Origin: Algoriphagus ornithinivorans
GTDB lineage: Bacteria; Bacteroidota; Bacteroidia; Cytophagales; Cyclobacteriaceae
DNA: 64,000 nt
Direction of reading: 5' to 3'
Assembly: GCF_900115305.1 (NCBI RefSeq)
Contig: NZ_FOVW01000007.1
Span: 248,001-312,000 of the forward strand
Each line of letters starts with the position of its first letter. Position 1 is the first letter of the stretch. The notes beneath the pieces are model-generated. The model saw nothing but the letters and a program-made list of their open reading frames with translations. It was not told the origin of the DNA and made no database searches. Positions 9,461 to 18,034 of this stretch are shown piece by piece. The position numbers and the translations under genes were made by a program.

Positions 9461-9521
9461 TTTAATTAATGTCTTGGAGATCCCCGGCTTACAATTTTAA
9501 TTGAATACACTAAAAACAGTT

Positions 9522-10646
9522 ATGAAAAATGTACTTTTAATCAACTTCATCATATTTTCTTCTATCGCAACTACATTTTCTCAAACATTTAGAGAGTTTG
9601 ATGAAAAAGCGGTACAGTATTCTAAGTTAGGAGACTTTAAGTCAGCCAAAACAGAATATTCTAAGGCACTTTTATTTTTCCCGAACCACCCTATAGCCTT
9701 TTATAATAGAGGGGTTCAAAAATTGAATTTGGATGATTTTGAGGGGGCAATTATTGACTTCAAAAAGGCAATTAAAAATAATATTCCCGAGCCAATACAT
9801 TCCATTCGAAATATTGGCAGTAGCTATTTGTTTCTCGGCGAATTTGATTCCGCCATTTTTTATTTAGATGCGGCCTTAAAAATTTATCCTGAATTTGTTC
9901 CTGTAATAGTTGATAAAGGAACCACTTTGTTTAAAAAAGGCAAGTTTGAAGAGGCATTAATCGAATTAAACAAGGCTATTAAAATTGACTCCAACTTTCC
10001 CCTAGCCTATTCGAGCAGAGGTATAGTTTACCAAGAAATTGGGAAAATAGATCTAGCCGAAAAAGATTATTCTATTGCAATATCAAAAGGACCTTATCTT
10101 TTTGACCCATTCAATAATAGAGGGAATATAAGGAAAGAAAAAGGAGATTTTAAAGGAGCTTATTCTGACTTTACAAAAGCAATAGATTTGGAGCCAAATT
10201 ACTTCTTACCATATTTCAACATGGGAGTTCTTCACCTTGAATTTGGTAAGTTTGATGAGGCGATAACTTTTTTCTCAAAATCGATAGACTTAAATCCATA
10301 TGATGAACAGTCATATTTAAATCGGGCGGTGGCTAAAGCGAAAGCCCCTGGGAAAGATTATTTTGGCTCAGTATTAGACTTCTCTCGTGCCATAGAATTA
10401 AATCCCAATAGTGCCATAAATCATAATAACAGAGGTTTTACTAGATTAAATCTAGGAGACTTCGAATTAGCAATAAAGGATTTTAATACTACCATTTCTT
10501 TAAAACCTGATTTTGGCTTAGCATATAAAAATAAAGCGAGGGCGCTCCTTAATTTAAATGAGATAGAAAAAGCTTGTGAAGCCTACAAAGAAGCAATTTC
10601 TCTTGGGGAAATTATTGATGATTCAGAGCTGATTAAATGTCAATAA
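9522..10646 (+). CDS. Secreted tetratricopeptide-repeat protein
   Basis: The ATG at 9522 gives a signal peptide (MKNVLLINFIIFSSIATTFS) and a 374-residue product; an upstream TTG at 9501 is not needed. The mature part is an almost unbroken array of 34-residue TPR units with the usual spacing (for example AIFYLDAALKIYPEF, ALIELNKAIKIDSNFPLAYSS, AYSDFTKAIDLEPNYFLPYFN, AIKDFNTTISLKPDFGLAYKN), about nine to ten units. TPR arrays are protein-binding scaffolds. No catalytic domain is fused to it and no lipobox is present, so a periplasmic scaffold is the most that can be said. It is slightly AT-richer than its neighbours. Confidence 0.88.
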   Translation: MKNVLLINFIIFSSIATTFSQTFREFDEKAVQYSKLGDFKSAKTEYSKALLFFPNHPIAFYNRGVQKLNLDDFEGAIIDFKKAIKNNIPEPIHSIRNIGSSYLFLGEFDSAIFYLDAALKIYPEFVPVIVDKGTTLFKKGKFEEALIELNKAIKIDSNFPLAYSSRGIVYQEIGKIDLAEKDYSIAISKGPYLFDPFNNRGNIRKEKGDFKGAYSDFTKAIDLEPNYFLPYFNMGVLHLEFGKFDEAITFFSKSIDLNPYDEQSYLNRAVAKAKAPGKDYFGSVLDFSRAIELNPNSAINHNNRGFTRLNLGDFELAIKDFNTTISLKPDFGLAYKNKARALLNLNEIEKACEAYKEAISLGEIIDDSELIKCQ

Positions 10647-10710
10647 AGATCACCTCACAATTACATTCAATAAGAATTACTTCAATCTAAAATCCAAAGA
10701 ATATTTTCTT

Positions 10711-10718
10711 TACGTTTG
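10711..10718 (+). promoter_or_regulatory. -7 box for the nucleoside hydrolase gene
   Basis: TACGTTTG matches TAnnTTTG exactly. Its last G is only 7 bp before the ATG at 10725, so the transcript would have a leader of a few bases at most. The TTG inside this box opens a longer frame at 10716 but is part of the promoter. Confidence 0.55.
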
Positions 10719-10724
10719 TATACT

Positions 10725-11663
10725 ATGATTTTACAATTCCTTATCCCCTTTTTCCTGCTTTTTCAGGGCTTTTATTCAACTACGAGCCAAGCAGACAAAA
10801 AAGTAGCTGTTATCATTGACGCAGATACTGCCAATGAAATCGATGATCTCTATGCCTTGGTACAAGCAATGGCTTCTGACAAACTAGATATCAGGGCGAT
10901 CACTTCGGCACAATTTCACACTTCCCCCATTGCAACAGATACTTCAGTGATGGAAAGTCAGATTATCAATGAGCGATTGGCTCAATTATCCAATCGAACT
11001 GATATTCCCCTACCAGTAGGGGCGAATTTCCCGATGACCTCTCCTACAGAACCACAAGTTTCTCCAGCTTCCAACTTCATTATTCAGGAAGCCAAAAAAA
11101 TGAAAAATGGGCAAAAGCTGGATTTAGTCATTTTAGGCCCTTGTACCAATGTGGCATCTGCAATTGTGCAGGATCCAAGTATCATTCCTTTGATCAGAGT
11201 TCACTATCTGGGAATCTGGCATGATCCAGTAGCTAATACTTTCGATAAAAACGAGTTTAATTCCAGAAATGACAAGGTTGCTGTTGACGTATTATTCGAT
11301 ACACCCAACCTTGATTTGACCATCATGTCAGCTACCAGCAGCCAACATCTCAAGCTGGCTAAAACCAAAGCCGACGAAGAATTAAAGGGTAAATCTGAAT
11401 TGGGAGATTATTTAATCGCCAGATGGGACAATCATAAAAGATGGTGGACCAGAAATGATCCTGAAAAGAAAACCTGGATCATGTGGGATTTGGCAATTAT
11501 TCAGGCTTTAATCAATCCTGAATGGTCCAAAGTGGAAGAATTTACGACCCCTCCTGAAAATACTCAGCGAATCGTAAAGGTTCACACTTCCATTGATGCT
11601 CAAGCCATGGAAGATGATTTTTGGAAAACCATGAAAACTACCTTCCATCAAAAATCTGAATAA
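10725..11663 (+). CDS. Exported nucleoside hydrolase (IunH-like)
   Basis: A 312-residue protein with a hydrophobic N-terminal signal peptide (about residues 1-22) and the calcium-binding signature of inosine-uridine nucleoside hydrolases as DADTANEIDDLYA (Asp34, Asp40, Asp41; the usual form is DTDPGxDD). The later segments LVILGPCTNVA and the acidic metal-site region are also conserved in the family. These enzymes cleave the N-glycosidic bond of nucleosides to free base and ribose. Export suggests scavenging of nucleosides in the periplasm. The ATG at 10725 is chosen because the upstream TTG lies in the -7 box. Substrate preference is not visible. Confidence 0.88.
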   Translation: MILQFLIPFFLLFQGFYSTTSQADKKVAVIIDADTANEIDDLYALVQAMASDKLDIRAITSAQFHTSPIATDTSVMESQIINERLAQLSNRTDIPLPVGANFPMTSPTEPQVSPASNFIIQEAKKMKNGQKLDLVILGPCTNVASAIVQDPSIIPLIRVHYLGIWHDPVANTFDKNEFNSRNDKVAVDVLFDTPNLDLTIMSATSSQHLKLAKTKADEELKGKSELGDYLIARWDNHKRWWTRNDPEKKTWIMWDLAIIQALINPEWSKVEEFTTPPENTQRIVKVHTSIDAQAMEDDFWKTMKTTFHQKSE

Positions 11664-11677
11664 GCCCCATTGATAAA

Positions 11678-11717
11678 AATAACTCCTGCTAATCGTAGGA
11701 GTTATTTATTTTTTTAT
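11678..11717 (+). terminator. Intrinsic terminator of the nucleoside hydrolase gene
   Basis: The stem AATAACTCCT/AGGAGTTATT has a 10-nt loop and is followed by a T-rich tract running into the next regulatory site. Confidence 0.88.
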
Positions 11718-11720
11718 TTT

Positions 11721-11746
11721 ACTTTGTATTTCAAAGTACTTTTAAA
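11721..11746 (+). promoter_or_regulatory. Operator-like repeat, copy A
   Basis: ACTTTG-N5-CAAAGT followed directly by ACTTTTAAA, ending at the base before the ATG at 11747. The last arm makes a second dyad (AAAGTACTTT) with the middle one. The same pattern recurs at 12673-12698. The first arm overlaps a -7-like TACTTTG. The likely reader is the winged-helix regulator encoded at 12363. Confidence 0.6.
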
Positions 11747-12361
11747 ATGAGAAAAGCACAAGATGAATTAGCTGAAATAAAATCCATCATGGAGAGAAGC
11801 AGTCGTTTTCTTTCCTTGAGTGGATTGTCGGGGATTTTAGCAGGTGTGTACGCCCTGATAGGCTCTGGCATTGCTTACAGCCTGATTTATTACCCCAACC
11901 CTCCTTATGGAAAAGACCTTTCCCTAACAAATCCCGAATATGTCATCAGCAATGTGATGATCACGGGACTTTCCGTCTTATTACTTTCTGTGTTCACAGC
12001 TTGGTTGCTAAGCAGAAAAAAAAGTAAGAAAACAAAGGTAAGTCTTTGGGCTCCAGCAAGCAGAAGGTTCATGAGGGCTTTATTTATTCCAGTAATCATG
12101 GGAGGCCTTCTTTGTATAGGTCTATATGCACAAGGACAAGAGCATTTAGTCGCAGCCATAACTTTAATTTTTTATGGATTGGGACTTTTCAATGCCTCAA
12201 ACTTCACCCTGAATGAGATCAAATATTTGAGTTATTGTCAACTGATTTTAGGATTGATAGCCACATTCTCTCCAGAATATGGGCTTGTGCTGTGGGCAAT
12301 GGGATTCGGGGTTTTGCACATCATTTACGGTGCGATCATGTATGTAAAATACGACGGTTGA
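11747..12361 (+). CDS. Polytopic membrane protein, first gene of a regulated cluster
   Basis: A 204-residue protein with an acidic/basic N-terminal helix (about residues 1-25) and about six predicted membrane segments (roughly 23-47, 66-88, 105-126, 131-150, 157-175, 180-200). A positively charged loop (SRKKSKKTK, about 89-97) suggests that region faces the cytoplasm. There are no motifs for transport or catalysis. It ends 1 bp before the winged-helix regulator gene and begins directly after operator copy A. Unrecognised family; a membrane partner or sensor for the regulator is a possible role. Confidence 0.72.
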   Translation: MRKAQDELAEIKSIMERSSRFLSLSGLSGILAGVYALIGSGIAYSLIYYPNPPYGKDLSLTNPEYVISNVMITGLSVLLLSVFTAWLLSRKKSKKTKVSLWAPASRRFMRALFIPVIMGGLLCIGLYAQGQEHLVAAITLIFYGLGLFNASNFTLNEIKYLSYCQLILGLIATFSPEYGLVLWAMGFGVLHIIYGAIMYVKYDG

Positions 12362-12362
12362 G

Positions 12363-12656
12363 GTGAAAGGAAAATACGATAAAGCATTTGAAAATGTGAT
12401 CCGGCTGAGGATCATGTCCATCCTGATGGCCAATGAAGAATTTGATTTCAATTCCTTCAAAGAACTATTGGATGTGACTGATGGAAACTTAGCAACACAT
12501 CTCAAACAATTGGAGAAAAATGAATTTATCGAAGTGAAAAAATCCTTTGTTGGAAGAAAGCCTTTGACTACTTATGCCGCAACCGAAGAGGGAAAAAAAG
12601 CCTTTCAGTTTCATTTAACCTTCCTTGAAAATTTAATCAAAGAAAATAAAAGCTAA
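12363..12656 (+). CDS. Small winged-helix transcriptional regulator (HTH_34/MarR-ArsR-like)
   Basis: A 97-residue protein starting at GTG 12363; the stop of the upstream gene is 1 bp away, and no ATG is available until inside the first helix. The order is FENVIRLRIMSILMANEEFD (helix 1), FNSFKELLDVTDGNLATHLKQLEKNEF (recognition helices), and EVKKSFVGRKPLTTYAATEEGKKAF (beta wing and last helix). This is the compact form of the 'winged helix DNA-binding domain' regulators common in Bacteroidota, which usually control adjacent membrane proteins. The two identical operator-like repeats around it fit autoregulation of the cluster. Confidence 0.88.
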   Translation: MKGKYDKAFENVIRLRIMSILMANEEFDFNSFKELLDVTDGNLATHLKQLEKNEFIEVKKSFVGRKPLTTYAATEEGKKAFQFHLTFLENLIKENKS

Positions 12657-12672
12657 AAAAATTTATTCATCT

Positions 12673-12698
12673 ACTTTGAATTACAAAGTACTTTCAAA
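12673..12698 (+). promoter_or_regulatory. Operator-like repeat, copy B
   Basis: ACTTTG-N5-CAAAGT then ACTTTCAAA, 9 bp before the ATG at 12708. It matches copy A at 21 of 26 positions, and the arm positions are identical. It separates the regulator gene from the next two genes, suggesting a second control point inside the cluster. Confidence 0.6.
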
Positions 12699-12707
12699 TC
12701 AAATAAT

Positions 12708-13022
12708 ATGGTACGTTTATCGCAGATTAATAGCAAACTAATTGCTCTTGCAGCCGGAATCGGAGCCAGTATTCCATTTTCTATTCTTTTGTTCATTATT
12801 CTGACGAAGGAAGATGTTTTTGAAACTTGGATGTTCCTTCCTCTTTCAATCATCCCAATGGGCGCCGCATTGGGCGGGGTTTTCTTTTATTTATGCAGTT
12901 TCATTTGGTTCTCAGAAGGTTGGAAAAAATTTGCCGCTGTAGTTTTTAGCACCATCATCTACTTTGTATCTATTTGGATTAGCTCAGTCATTGCCTTCAA
13001 TTTCACCGGTCATTGGAATTAA
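12708..13022 (+). CDS. Small membrane protein
   Basis: 104 residues with three predicted membrane helices (about 10-32, 44-68, 78-100). No motif is recognisable. It sits directly behind operator copy B and 32 bp before the next membrane-protein gene, so it is probably controlled by the winged-helix regulator. Confidence 0.65.
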   Translation: MVRLSQINSKLIALAAGIGASIPFSILLFIILTKEDVFETWMFLPLSIIPMGAALGGVFFYLCSFIWFSEGWKKFAAVVFSTIIYFVSIWISSVIAFNFTGHWN

Positions 13023-13054
13023 AAATACTTCTCTACCCCTTACCTCAATTCACT

Positions 13055-14299
13055 ATGAAAGAACAAATTCTAAAAAACAGTCAAAACGCCTTGGAACTTG
13101 AAAAACTGTACCGGGCCAACAAATCCCAATTCAAACGAGATTTCAATGAATTGTATCCCAAAAATTTACAAACAGAACTGGGAGAGTTTTGGAACCAGCG
13201 ATTGAATTATGAAACAGAATCCATTTCCTGGGGAAGCAAAGATGAAATCAAATTTATCATGATTTGTATACTCTTGGCCGGATTGATCGCAAAATTCCCC
13301 GCTCTTTTCAATATCTCTGAAGACTTTTTTTTCCCAAGAAATATTGGCTTTATCATTTTTCCCTTCCTGACTGCTTTCTTTGTTTGGAAGAACGAAATGA
13401 GCAATGCAAGCAAAGGGATTCTTATTTCCATCTCAGTGCTATTAGCTGTTTACATCAACTTCCTTCCAAATTCGAATTCCAGTGATACTTTAATTTTAGC
13501 CTGTTTACATCTTCCTTTTATTTTATGGGGAATGTTAGGCTATGCTTTTACCGGAAACAGTCTTCATCCTAAACTCCAAAAGTTGGCTTTTTTGAGGTTT
13601 AATGGAGATGTGGCGGTTCTCAGTGTATTATTGGGAATAGCGGGAATGCTGATGACTGGAATGACTTTAGGCTTATTCAGCTTGATCGGTATCAGCATTG
13701 AAAAATTTTACTTCGAATACATCGCAGTTTTTGGCTTACCAGCCATTCCGCTTTTTGCTACTTTGATTAATAAAAATAATCCTCAATTAGTAGATAAGGT
13801 CTCCCCTATCATTGCGAAGCTATTTAGTCCACTGGTTTTATTAATGTTGATTGCCTATTTAAGTGCTATTCTCATTTCCGGAAAAGACCCTTATAACGAT
13901 CGGGAATTTCTATTGACATTCAACTTGCTCCTCATTGGTGTGATGGCTTTGATTTTCTTTTCTGTTGCCGAACATTTTCATCAAAAGGGAAGAAATTGGA
14001 CCACCTGGATCTTATTCTTCTTGGCTATAGCTACTATTCTAGTGAACGGAATTGCTCTTTCTGCCATTATTTTCAGAATTTCAGAATGGGGATTTACTCC
14101 CAACCGAACCGCAGTTTTAGGTGGAAATATTTTGATACTCGGGCACCTTATGTGGGTCACAGCTCTTCTATTTCAGTCAGTCAATAGAAAAACTACGCTT
14201 CAAAAAGTAGGAATAGCAATAGTCCAGTACCTTCCCATATATGTCGTTTGGGCCTTTATCGTAGTCTTCTTATTCCCTTTGATGTTCGGCTTTGAATAA
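13055..14299 (+). CDS. Polytopic membrane protein, DUF4153-like
   Basis: The ATG at 13055 is preferred because the preceding in-frame 14 codons overlap the upstream gene and are not conserved-looking. The 414-residue product has a soluble helical N terminus (about residues 1-65, rich in Lys/Glu/Asn) and then about ten to eleven hydrophobic helices. The N-terminal coil plus multi-helix layout resembles DUF4153 membrane proteins of Bacteroidota, which often lie next to a winged-helix regulator of this size, but the match is by eye. Function unknown. Confidence 0.65.
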   Translation: MKEQILKNSQNALELEKLYRANKSQFKRDFNELYPKNLQTELGEFWNQRLNYETESISWGSKDEIKFIMICILLAGLIAKFPALFNISEDFFFPRNIGFIIFPFLTAFFVWKNEMSNASKGILISISVLLAVYINFLPNSNSSDTLILACLHLPFILWGMLGYAFTGNSLHPKLQKLAFLRFNGDVAVLSVLLGIAGMLMTGMTLGLFSLIGISIEKFYFEYIAVFGLPAIPLFATLINKNNPQLVDKVSPIIAKLFSPLVLLMLIAYLSAILISGKDPYNDREFLLTFNLLLIGVMALIFFSVAEHFHQKGRNWTTWILFFLAIATILVNGIALSAIIFRISEWGFTPNRTAVLGGNILILGHLMWVTALLFQSVNRKTTLQKVGIAIVQYLPIYVVWAFIVVFLFPLMFGFE

Positions 14300-14414
14300 T
14301 CCACATTTAAGCCATTCAAGGAATTGATTTCAGGGAATGATTTAGATTTTAACTCAAATAGGTATCTTAACAGCTTCAAAACCCAAAGAAAAGCTCTAAC
14401 CTTTTAACAAAAAA

Positions 14415-15326
14415 ATGATGAAAAAACAATCCATTTTCCACATGGCAATGCTTATCCTATTGAGTATAGGAATAATTTCCTGTGGATCAAATAGCAATGA
14501 AGAAAGCACTGAAATGAGTGAAGAAAACACGAGCGAAACAGAAAGATTTGGAGGTTTAGCACTTTACACGGTCCGTGACTCCATGGCCAGTGATCCCAAG
14601 GCAACACTTCAGGCTGTAGCTGATGCAGGATATGCATATATCGAGGCAGCTGGATATGCTGATGGCAAATTCTATGGAATGGACCCAGCAGATTTTAAGG
14701 CTTATGTAGAATCTTTAGGCCTAACCCCTAAAAGTACACACATGGGCGGGGTTACTTTAGAAAATGCTGATGAACAAATAGCCGCAAGTAAAGCAGCAGG
14801 ATTCGAGTATTTCGTCATCCCTGTTCCACCTATGGGTATGTTTACCTTTGGTCCTGAAGGAATGGGAATGAAAGGAACTAAAGAAGAGTTGGTATCCATC
14901 TTGAAAACTATCGGCGAAAAATGCTCTAATGCAGGCTTAAAACTTTTATACCACAACCACGACTTTGAGTTTAAGCCTATGGCAGATGGCACTATCCTCA
15001 CTGACTATATTTTGGAAAATACAGATCCTGCTCATGTCAATTATCAAATGGACCTTTTCTGGGTTACGAAAGCTGGAGCAGATCCTCTGGCGTATTTTGA
15101 AAAATATCCAGGCCGTTTCAAGGCTTGGCATGTTAAGGACATGAACGCAGAAGGACAGTTTGCGCCAGTTGGAACTGGATCAATTGACTTCGGAAAAATA
15201 TTGGCTGAAAAAGACAAGTCCGGCATGGTTTATTACCTAGTGGAACAAGATCAAACCTTCGGTTTGGATCCAATGGAAGCTATTAAAATTAGCCACGGCG
15301 GATTGAAAGAAATAGGCTTTCAATAA
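14415..15326 (+). CDS. Exported TIM-barrel sugar isomerase/epimerase, lipoprotein
   Basis: 303 residues with a lipoprotein signal: a hydrophobic stretch ending in SIGIISC, with Cys23 as the lipidated residue. An acidic linker (NEESTEMSEENTSE) follows that may keep or export the lipoprotein. From residue 48 it is a xylose-isomerase-like TIM barrel (AP_endonuc_2 family) with metal-site segments LLYHNHDFEF, MDLFWV, WHVKDMN and YLVEQDQT. Such proteins isomerise or epimerise sugars and sugar derivatives; Bacteroidota have many exported copies. ATGs at 14415 and 14418 are equivalent. The substrate is unknown. Confidence 0.85.
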   Translation: MMKKQSIFHMAMLILLSIGIISCGSNSNEESTEMSEENTSETERFGGLALYTVRDSMASDPKATLQAVADAGYAYIEAAGYADGKFYGMDPADFKAYVESLGLTPKSTHMGGVTLENADEQIAASKAAGFEYFVIPVPPMGMFTFGPEGMGMKGTKEELVSILKTIGEKCSNAGLKLLYHNHDFEFKPMADGTILTDYILENTDPAHVNYQMDLFWVTKAGADPLAYFEKYPGRFKAWHVKDMNAEGQFAPVGTGSIDFGKILAEKDKSGMVYYLVEQDQTFGLDPMEAIKISHGGLKEIGFQ

Positions 15327-15346
15327 TTTCTAAAAACCATAAAAAA

Positions 15347-15379
15347 AACGCCAACTTTTTCGAGTTGGCGTTTTTTTTT
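15347..15379. terminator. Bidirectional terminator
   Basis: AACGCCAACT/AGTTGGCGTT with a TTTTCG-type loop, an A-tract before and a T-run after. It lies between the isomerase-like gene and the convergent flavin reductase gene. Confidence 0.9.
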
Positions 15380-15394
15380 GATCACTACCTGTTT

Positions 15395-16060
15395 CTACTC
15401 TTCAAAAGTAATCCCCTCTGGGTTTGCCCCCAATTGCTTCAAATTTGTGCTGACAGACTCTATCATGGGAGGTGGTCCGCAGACATAGAATTCCTGAGAA
15501 AAATCCACTAAATGCTTTTTCAGAAACTCCATATCAATTCTCCCATGTTCATGTCCATCAAGTTTTTCTTTATCCAATATGGAAACAAAGTCCTCTCCTA
15601 ATATTTCATGAAAATAGCTTTCCAAAATCACGTCCTTTCTGGTTTTGTTTGCAAAAAAGAGCTTGTTTCCTTCCAGCTCCCCCTTACTTTTCAAATCCTT
15701 CAAAATGGCTATGAAAGGAGTAACTCCAGCTCCCCCAGCAATAAAAACTCCTTTTCCTTTGTATTGAATAGCACCCCAAGAATCATCAATAATCAACTCA
15801 TCCCCGGGGATAACTCCATCCAGATGATTGGTTACCCCATCATGGTCTCTGTATGATTTGATTACAAATTCAAGATGATCATCCTCAGGTAAAGAGGTAA
15901 AAGTGAAGGGCCTTTTTTCTTGTTTCCATCCTTCCTTGTTTATAGCTACTTCAGTGGCTTGACCAGGAATGAATGAATAACCCTCGGGTTTCTCAACTTT
16001 AAACTGTTTGACATCATGGGTGAGGGATAATAAATCTAAAATCTTAACAATGTGTGCCAT
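15395..16060 (-). CDS. FAD/NAD(P)-dependent oxidoreductase, ferredoxin-reductase type
   Basis: A 221-residue single-chain reductase. It has the FAD-binding motif RPFTFTS (about residues 49-55), the pyridine-nucleotide loop GGAGVTPFIA (about 108-117) and the C-terminal YVCGPPPM that ends the NAD domain of this family. There is no fused ferredoxin or globin, so it must pass electrons to a separate partner. The 47 bp after the ATG on the upstream side carry no clear promoter. Fold call is firm; redox partner unknown. Confidence 0.85.
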   Translation of the reverse strand: MAHIVKILDLLSLTHDVKQFKVEKPEGYSFIPGQATEVAINKEGWKQEKRPFTFTSLPEDDHLEFVIKSYRDHDGVTNHLDGVIPGDELIIDDSWGAIQYKGKGVFIAGGAGVTPFIAILKDLKSKGELEGNKLFFANKTRKDVILESYFHEILGEDFVSILDKEKLDGHEHGRIDMEFLKKHLVDFSQEFYVCGPPPMIESVSTNLKQLGANPEGITFEE

Positions 16061-16560
16061 AAAATGATGATTAAATTGACCGCTACGGTTCCCGAACTTA
16101 TTAGAAGTTAAACTGAGTCGTAAACTTCAATGAGAGGATTTCTCGATCCAAAATTGATCCGGAGTAACAGCTGGATTAAAATAAAATAATTTACTCTTAA
16201 GTATATAAACGGAAATTCAGCTCTTTGTTTCCCGAATTGACTTTTCTTATTGCAGAAACATGAAAGAAATATCCTAAGAACGCCAATATCAATTCCTGTA
16301 AAATTCAATTTATCCAAACGATTCTTCCTGTCTTGGGTTAATTATAGAAGAGTAATTGAGAGATCTAAGCATCTCATTTCCAATAATCTTTAAGTAATCA
16401 TTTTGGAAGTAAATTACTTTCCGGAATCTAATGCGATTTCCCGTTTATCTGAAATTAATGGGCATCCTATGCCAAAGGCCTTATCTTTGGCTTTTATGGA
16501 TATGAATCAAGCCTTTCTGGCTGGTCATTCTTAGACTTTATTTTCACCAAAAAACCATCA
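16061..16560. other. 500-bp gap between divergent genes
   Basis: I find no convincing gene here. One 69-codon frame on the minus strand (16108-16317) starts late and has a random-looking composition with no motif. The region contains a short palindrome, GGCATCCTATGCC (16461-16473), and the -7 box of the symporter gene. Confidence 0.5.
16482..16489 (+). promoter_or_regulatory. -7 box for the alanine/glycine symporter gene
   Basis: TATCTTTG fits TAnnTTTG exactly and lies 71 bp before the ATG at 16561. No -33 TTTG is present at the right distance. The GGCAT-CCT-ATGCC palindrome just upstream (16461-16473) is close enough to affect it. Confidence 0.5.
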
Positions 16561-17976
16561 ATGGAACAAATTATATACACCTTAAATGATTTAATCTGGA
16601 GTAATGCACTCATTGTCCTCTGTCTGGGAGCAGGTATTTACTTTTCCGTCCGAACAGGTTTTGTACAAATCAGATATTTCCGGGAAATGATTCATTTGCT
16701 TTTCTCTGGAAAATCCTCCAAAAAAGGCGTTTCTTCCTTCCAGGCCTTTGCGCTAGCCCTTTCTGGTAGAATTGGAACTGGAAACATTGCAGGGGTAGCC
16801 ACAGCCATTGGGCTTGGAGGACCAGGAGCAATATTTTGGATGTGGATTATAGCATTTTTAGGTTCTGCATCAGCTTACATTGAGGCCACATTAGGGCAGA
16901 TTTTCAAAGAAGTAAAAGGCGGTGAATACAGAGGTGGACCTGCTTATTATATAGAAAAAGGACTTGGCGTCAAGTGGTATGCTATGGTCTTCGCCTTTGT
17001 GACTATTATCAGTATGTCATTTCTGTTGCCAGGAGTACAGAGTAATAGTATTGCACTCAGCGTCAATAATGCCTTTGATGTTCCTGTTGAATATACAGGA
17101 GGAGTTGTTTGCCTATTTCTTGCTATGGTAATTTTCGGGGGTATCAAAAGAATCGGTAAGGTTGCTGAAATTCTTGTTCCTTTCATGGCAATGGGCTACG
17201 TTTTGTTGGCAATAATCATCATTGGTATCAATATCACTGAAGTTCCAACCGTACTGAAATTGATCGTAAGCTCTGCCTTTAACCAAGAAGCAGCATATTC
17301 AGCGGTCTTTGGTTCGGCAATCGCTTGGGGAGTAAAAAGAGGAATTTATTCAAACGAAGCAGGTCAAGGTACTGCTCCCCACGCTGCTTCGGCTGCGGAA
17401 GTTAGTCATCCGGCAAAGCAAGGTTTGGTACAAGCCTTTTCGGTTTACATTGACACTTTATTTGTTTGTACTGCCACAGCCTGTATGATCTTATTCACCG
17501 GTCAGTTTAATGTACTGCACCCTGATGGAGGCTTCTTGGTAGAAAACCTTCCCGGGATTGCGATAGGACCTGAGTTTACCCAAAATGCAATTGCTGTTCA
17601 CTTCCCCACCATTGGAGCAGGTTTCGTAGCGGTTGCTTTGATGTTTTTCTCCTTTACTACTATCATGGCCTATTACTATATCGCTGAGACGAATTTGAGC
17701 TATCTGCAAAAGAATGATACTCAAAAATGGCCAATTCATGTTTTGAGAATATTAATCATTATCGCTACTTTTTATGGCGCTATACGTACGGCACAAGTAG
17801 CTTGGACATTTGGAGATATCGGTGTAGGATTAATGGCATGGTTGAATATTATTGCTATTCTACTATTGAGAAAACCTGCTTTGGAAGCCTTGAAAGATTA
17901 TAAGAAAAAGAAAGATGCCGGAGAAGATCCGGATTATGATTTCGAAGAAATGAAAAAACATTACAGCAAAAACTAA
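16561..17976 (+). CDS. Sodium:alanine/glycine symporter (AGCS family)
   Basis: 471 residues and about eleven membrane helices. The family signature is clear: FQAFALALSGRIGTGNIAGVATAIGLGGPGAIFWMW (about residues 60-95), then GGPAYYIEKGLG and the GIYSNEAGQGTAPHAAS segment (about 261-277), which holds sodium- and substrate-site residues in AgcS proteins. It imports alanine and/or glycine with sodium. A charged cytoplasmic tail (KKKKDAGEDPDYDFEEMKKH) ends the protein. An alanine dehydrogenase is encoded 34 kb away, so alanine catabolism is possible. Monocistronic. Confidence 0.95.
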   Translation: MEQIIYTLNDLIWSNALIVLCLGAGIYFSVRTGFVQIRYFREMIHLLFSGKSSKKGVSSFQAFALALSGRIGTGNIAGVATAIGLGGPGAIFWMWIIAFLGSASAYIEATLGQIFKEVKGGEYRGGPAYYIEKGLGVKWYAMVFAFVTIISMSFLLPGVQSNSIALSVNNAFDVPVEYTGGVVCLFLAMVIFGGIKRIGKVAEILVPFMAMGYVLLAIIIIGINITEVPTVLKLIVSSAFNQEAAYSAVFGSAIAWGVKRGIYSNEAGQGTAPHAASAAEVSHPAKQGLVQAFSVYIDTLFVCTATACMILFTGQFNVLHPDGGFLVENLPGIAIGPEFTQNAIAVHFPTIGAGFVAVALMFFSFTTIMAYYYIAETNLSYLQKNDTQKWPIHVLRILIIIATFYGAIRTAQVAWTFGDIGVGLMAWLNIIAILLLRKPALEALKDYKKKKDAGEDPDYDFEEMKKHYSKN

Positions 17977-17984
17977 AAGTAAAA

Positions 17985-18018
17985 AGGGGAGCAAATCGAA
18001 ATCTGCTCCCCTTATTTA
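17985..18018. terminator. Bidirectional terminator
   Basis: AGGGGAGCA/TGCTCCCCT stem with a 9-10-nt loop, flanked by A-rich and T-rich sequence, between the symporter gene and convergent fahA. Confidence 0.85.
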
Positions 18019-18034
18019 TTTACATCAATCAAAA

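Noticed and set aside
10716..10724. TTG as start of the nucleoside hydrolase
   Set aside because: The codon is part of the -7 box TACGTTTG; ATG 10725 gives the signal peptide directly.
16108..16317. 69-codon open frame on the minus strand in the 500-bp gap
   Set aside because: No signal peptide or motif, no promoter or conserved start, and a random-looking sequence in a non-coding AT-rich gap.
16461..16473. GGCATCCTATGCC as a sigma-54 site before the symporter gene
   Set aside because: The GG and GC elements are one to two bases off the required distance on both strands, and a good -7 box lies beside it.
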